DNA from: CBDCUC01 sp965222485
GTDB taxonomy: Bacteria > Pseudomonadota > Alphaproteobacteria > Rhizobiales > Hyphomicrobiaceae
Direction of reading: 5' to 3'
Length of the DNA stretch: 15,228 bases
Assembly (NCBI GenBank): GCA_965222485.1
Contig: CBDCUC010000016.1
Coordinates: 1 to 15,228 of the forward strand
The notes under the pieces are model-generated. The model was not told the origin of the DNA. It did not search any database and worked only from the letters and a program-made list of their open reading frames with translations. The translations under genes were made by a program, and so were the position numbers. Below are positions 15,079 to 15,228 of the stretch, piece after piece (position 1 is the stretch's first letter; the number at the start of each line of letters is the position of its first letter).

Positions 15079-15228
15079 TTCTTCTCAATAATGGTAGGAA
15101 CCCAAATTCTATGTCCGCAGTCTTGCAGCAGAGCGGCAGCAAGGCAAGTTGCTGCTGGAGCGATGGGAGGTGCCGTGAGGAGGGTGCCGTGGTCAATGGG
15201 AATAATTTACGGGTTCGTGTGGTGAGCC
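15079..15228. other. Right window edge, no supported gene
   Basis: A plus-strand frame ends at 15225 with GAVRRVPWSMGIIYGFVW, but nothing marks it as a gene. No RNA gene or repeat copy was recognised. Confidence 0.3.

Overview
The window reads as accessory DNA from a GC-rich proteobacterium. An alphaproteobacterium is my best guess, based on general composition, the style of the TPR repeats, a GTCCGC/GCGGAC hairpin repeat and the glucosylglycerate gene set, but nothing here fixes the genus. No rRNA, tRNA or CRISPR array was seen.

Left half (1-7900): two large genes converge on a short gap. The plus-strand gene (226-3963) encodes a TIR / NB-ARC / TPR protein of the STAND type. The minus-strand gene (7544-4245) encodes an LRR / Roc / COR / TIR protein of the Roco type. 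Both combine a nucleotide-switch core, a repeat-built sensor and a TIR domain that keeps the glutamate expected of NAD-cleaving TIRs, so both look like innate-immunity receptors or effectors. Copies of one non-coding repeat, all in the same orientation, lie before the first gene (1-93), between the two genes (3942-4156) and after the second (7683-7897). A fourth, shortened and inverted copy lies at 9459-9522. The layout repeat / TIR gene / repeat / TIR gene / repeat is the most striking organisation in the window.

Middle (7900-10760): a lone UGT80-like glycosyltransferase and a small four-helix membrane protein, both on the minus strand, then a decayed 5' fragment of an IS3-family transposase gene and a gene-poor stretch.

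Right half (10762-14556): a glucosylglycerate locus. A GH13_18 sugar phosphorylase on the plus strand meets, tail to tail with a 3-nt gap, a minus-strand operon of a glucosyl-3-phosphoglycerate phosphatase and a glucosyl-3-phosphoglycerate synthase. Together they could make the compatible solute glucosylglycerate and recover its glucose as a sugar phosphate.

Right edge (14730-15078): a rearranged relic. The first strands of a metallo-beta-lactamase-fold protein lie on the plus strand, while its metal-binding SHYGNDHLGG motif lies on the minus strand, inside a 140-bp segment bounded by a perfect 12-bp inverted repeat. Reversing that segment on paper restores one frame, broken only by a single TGA. 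The outer copy of the inverted repeat falls in the signal-peptide region of a second broken gene.
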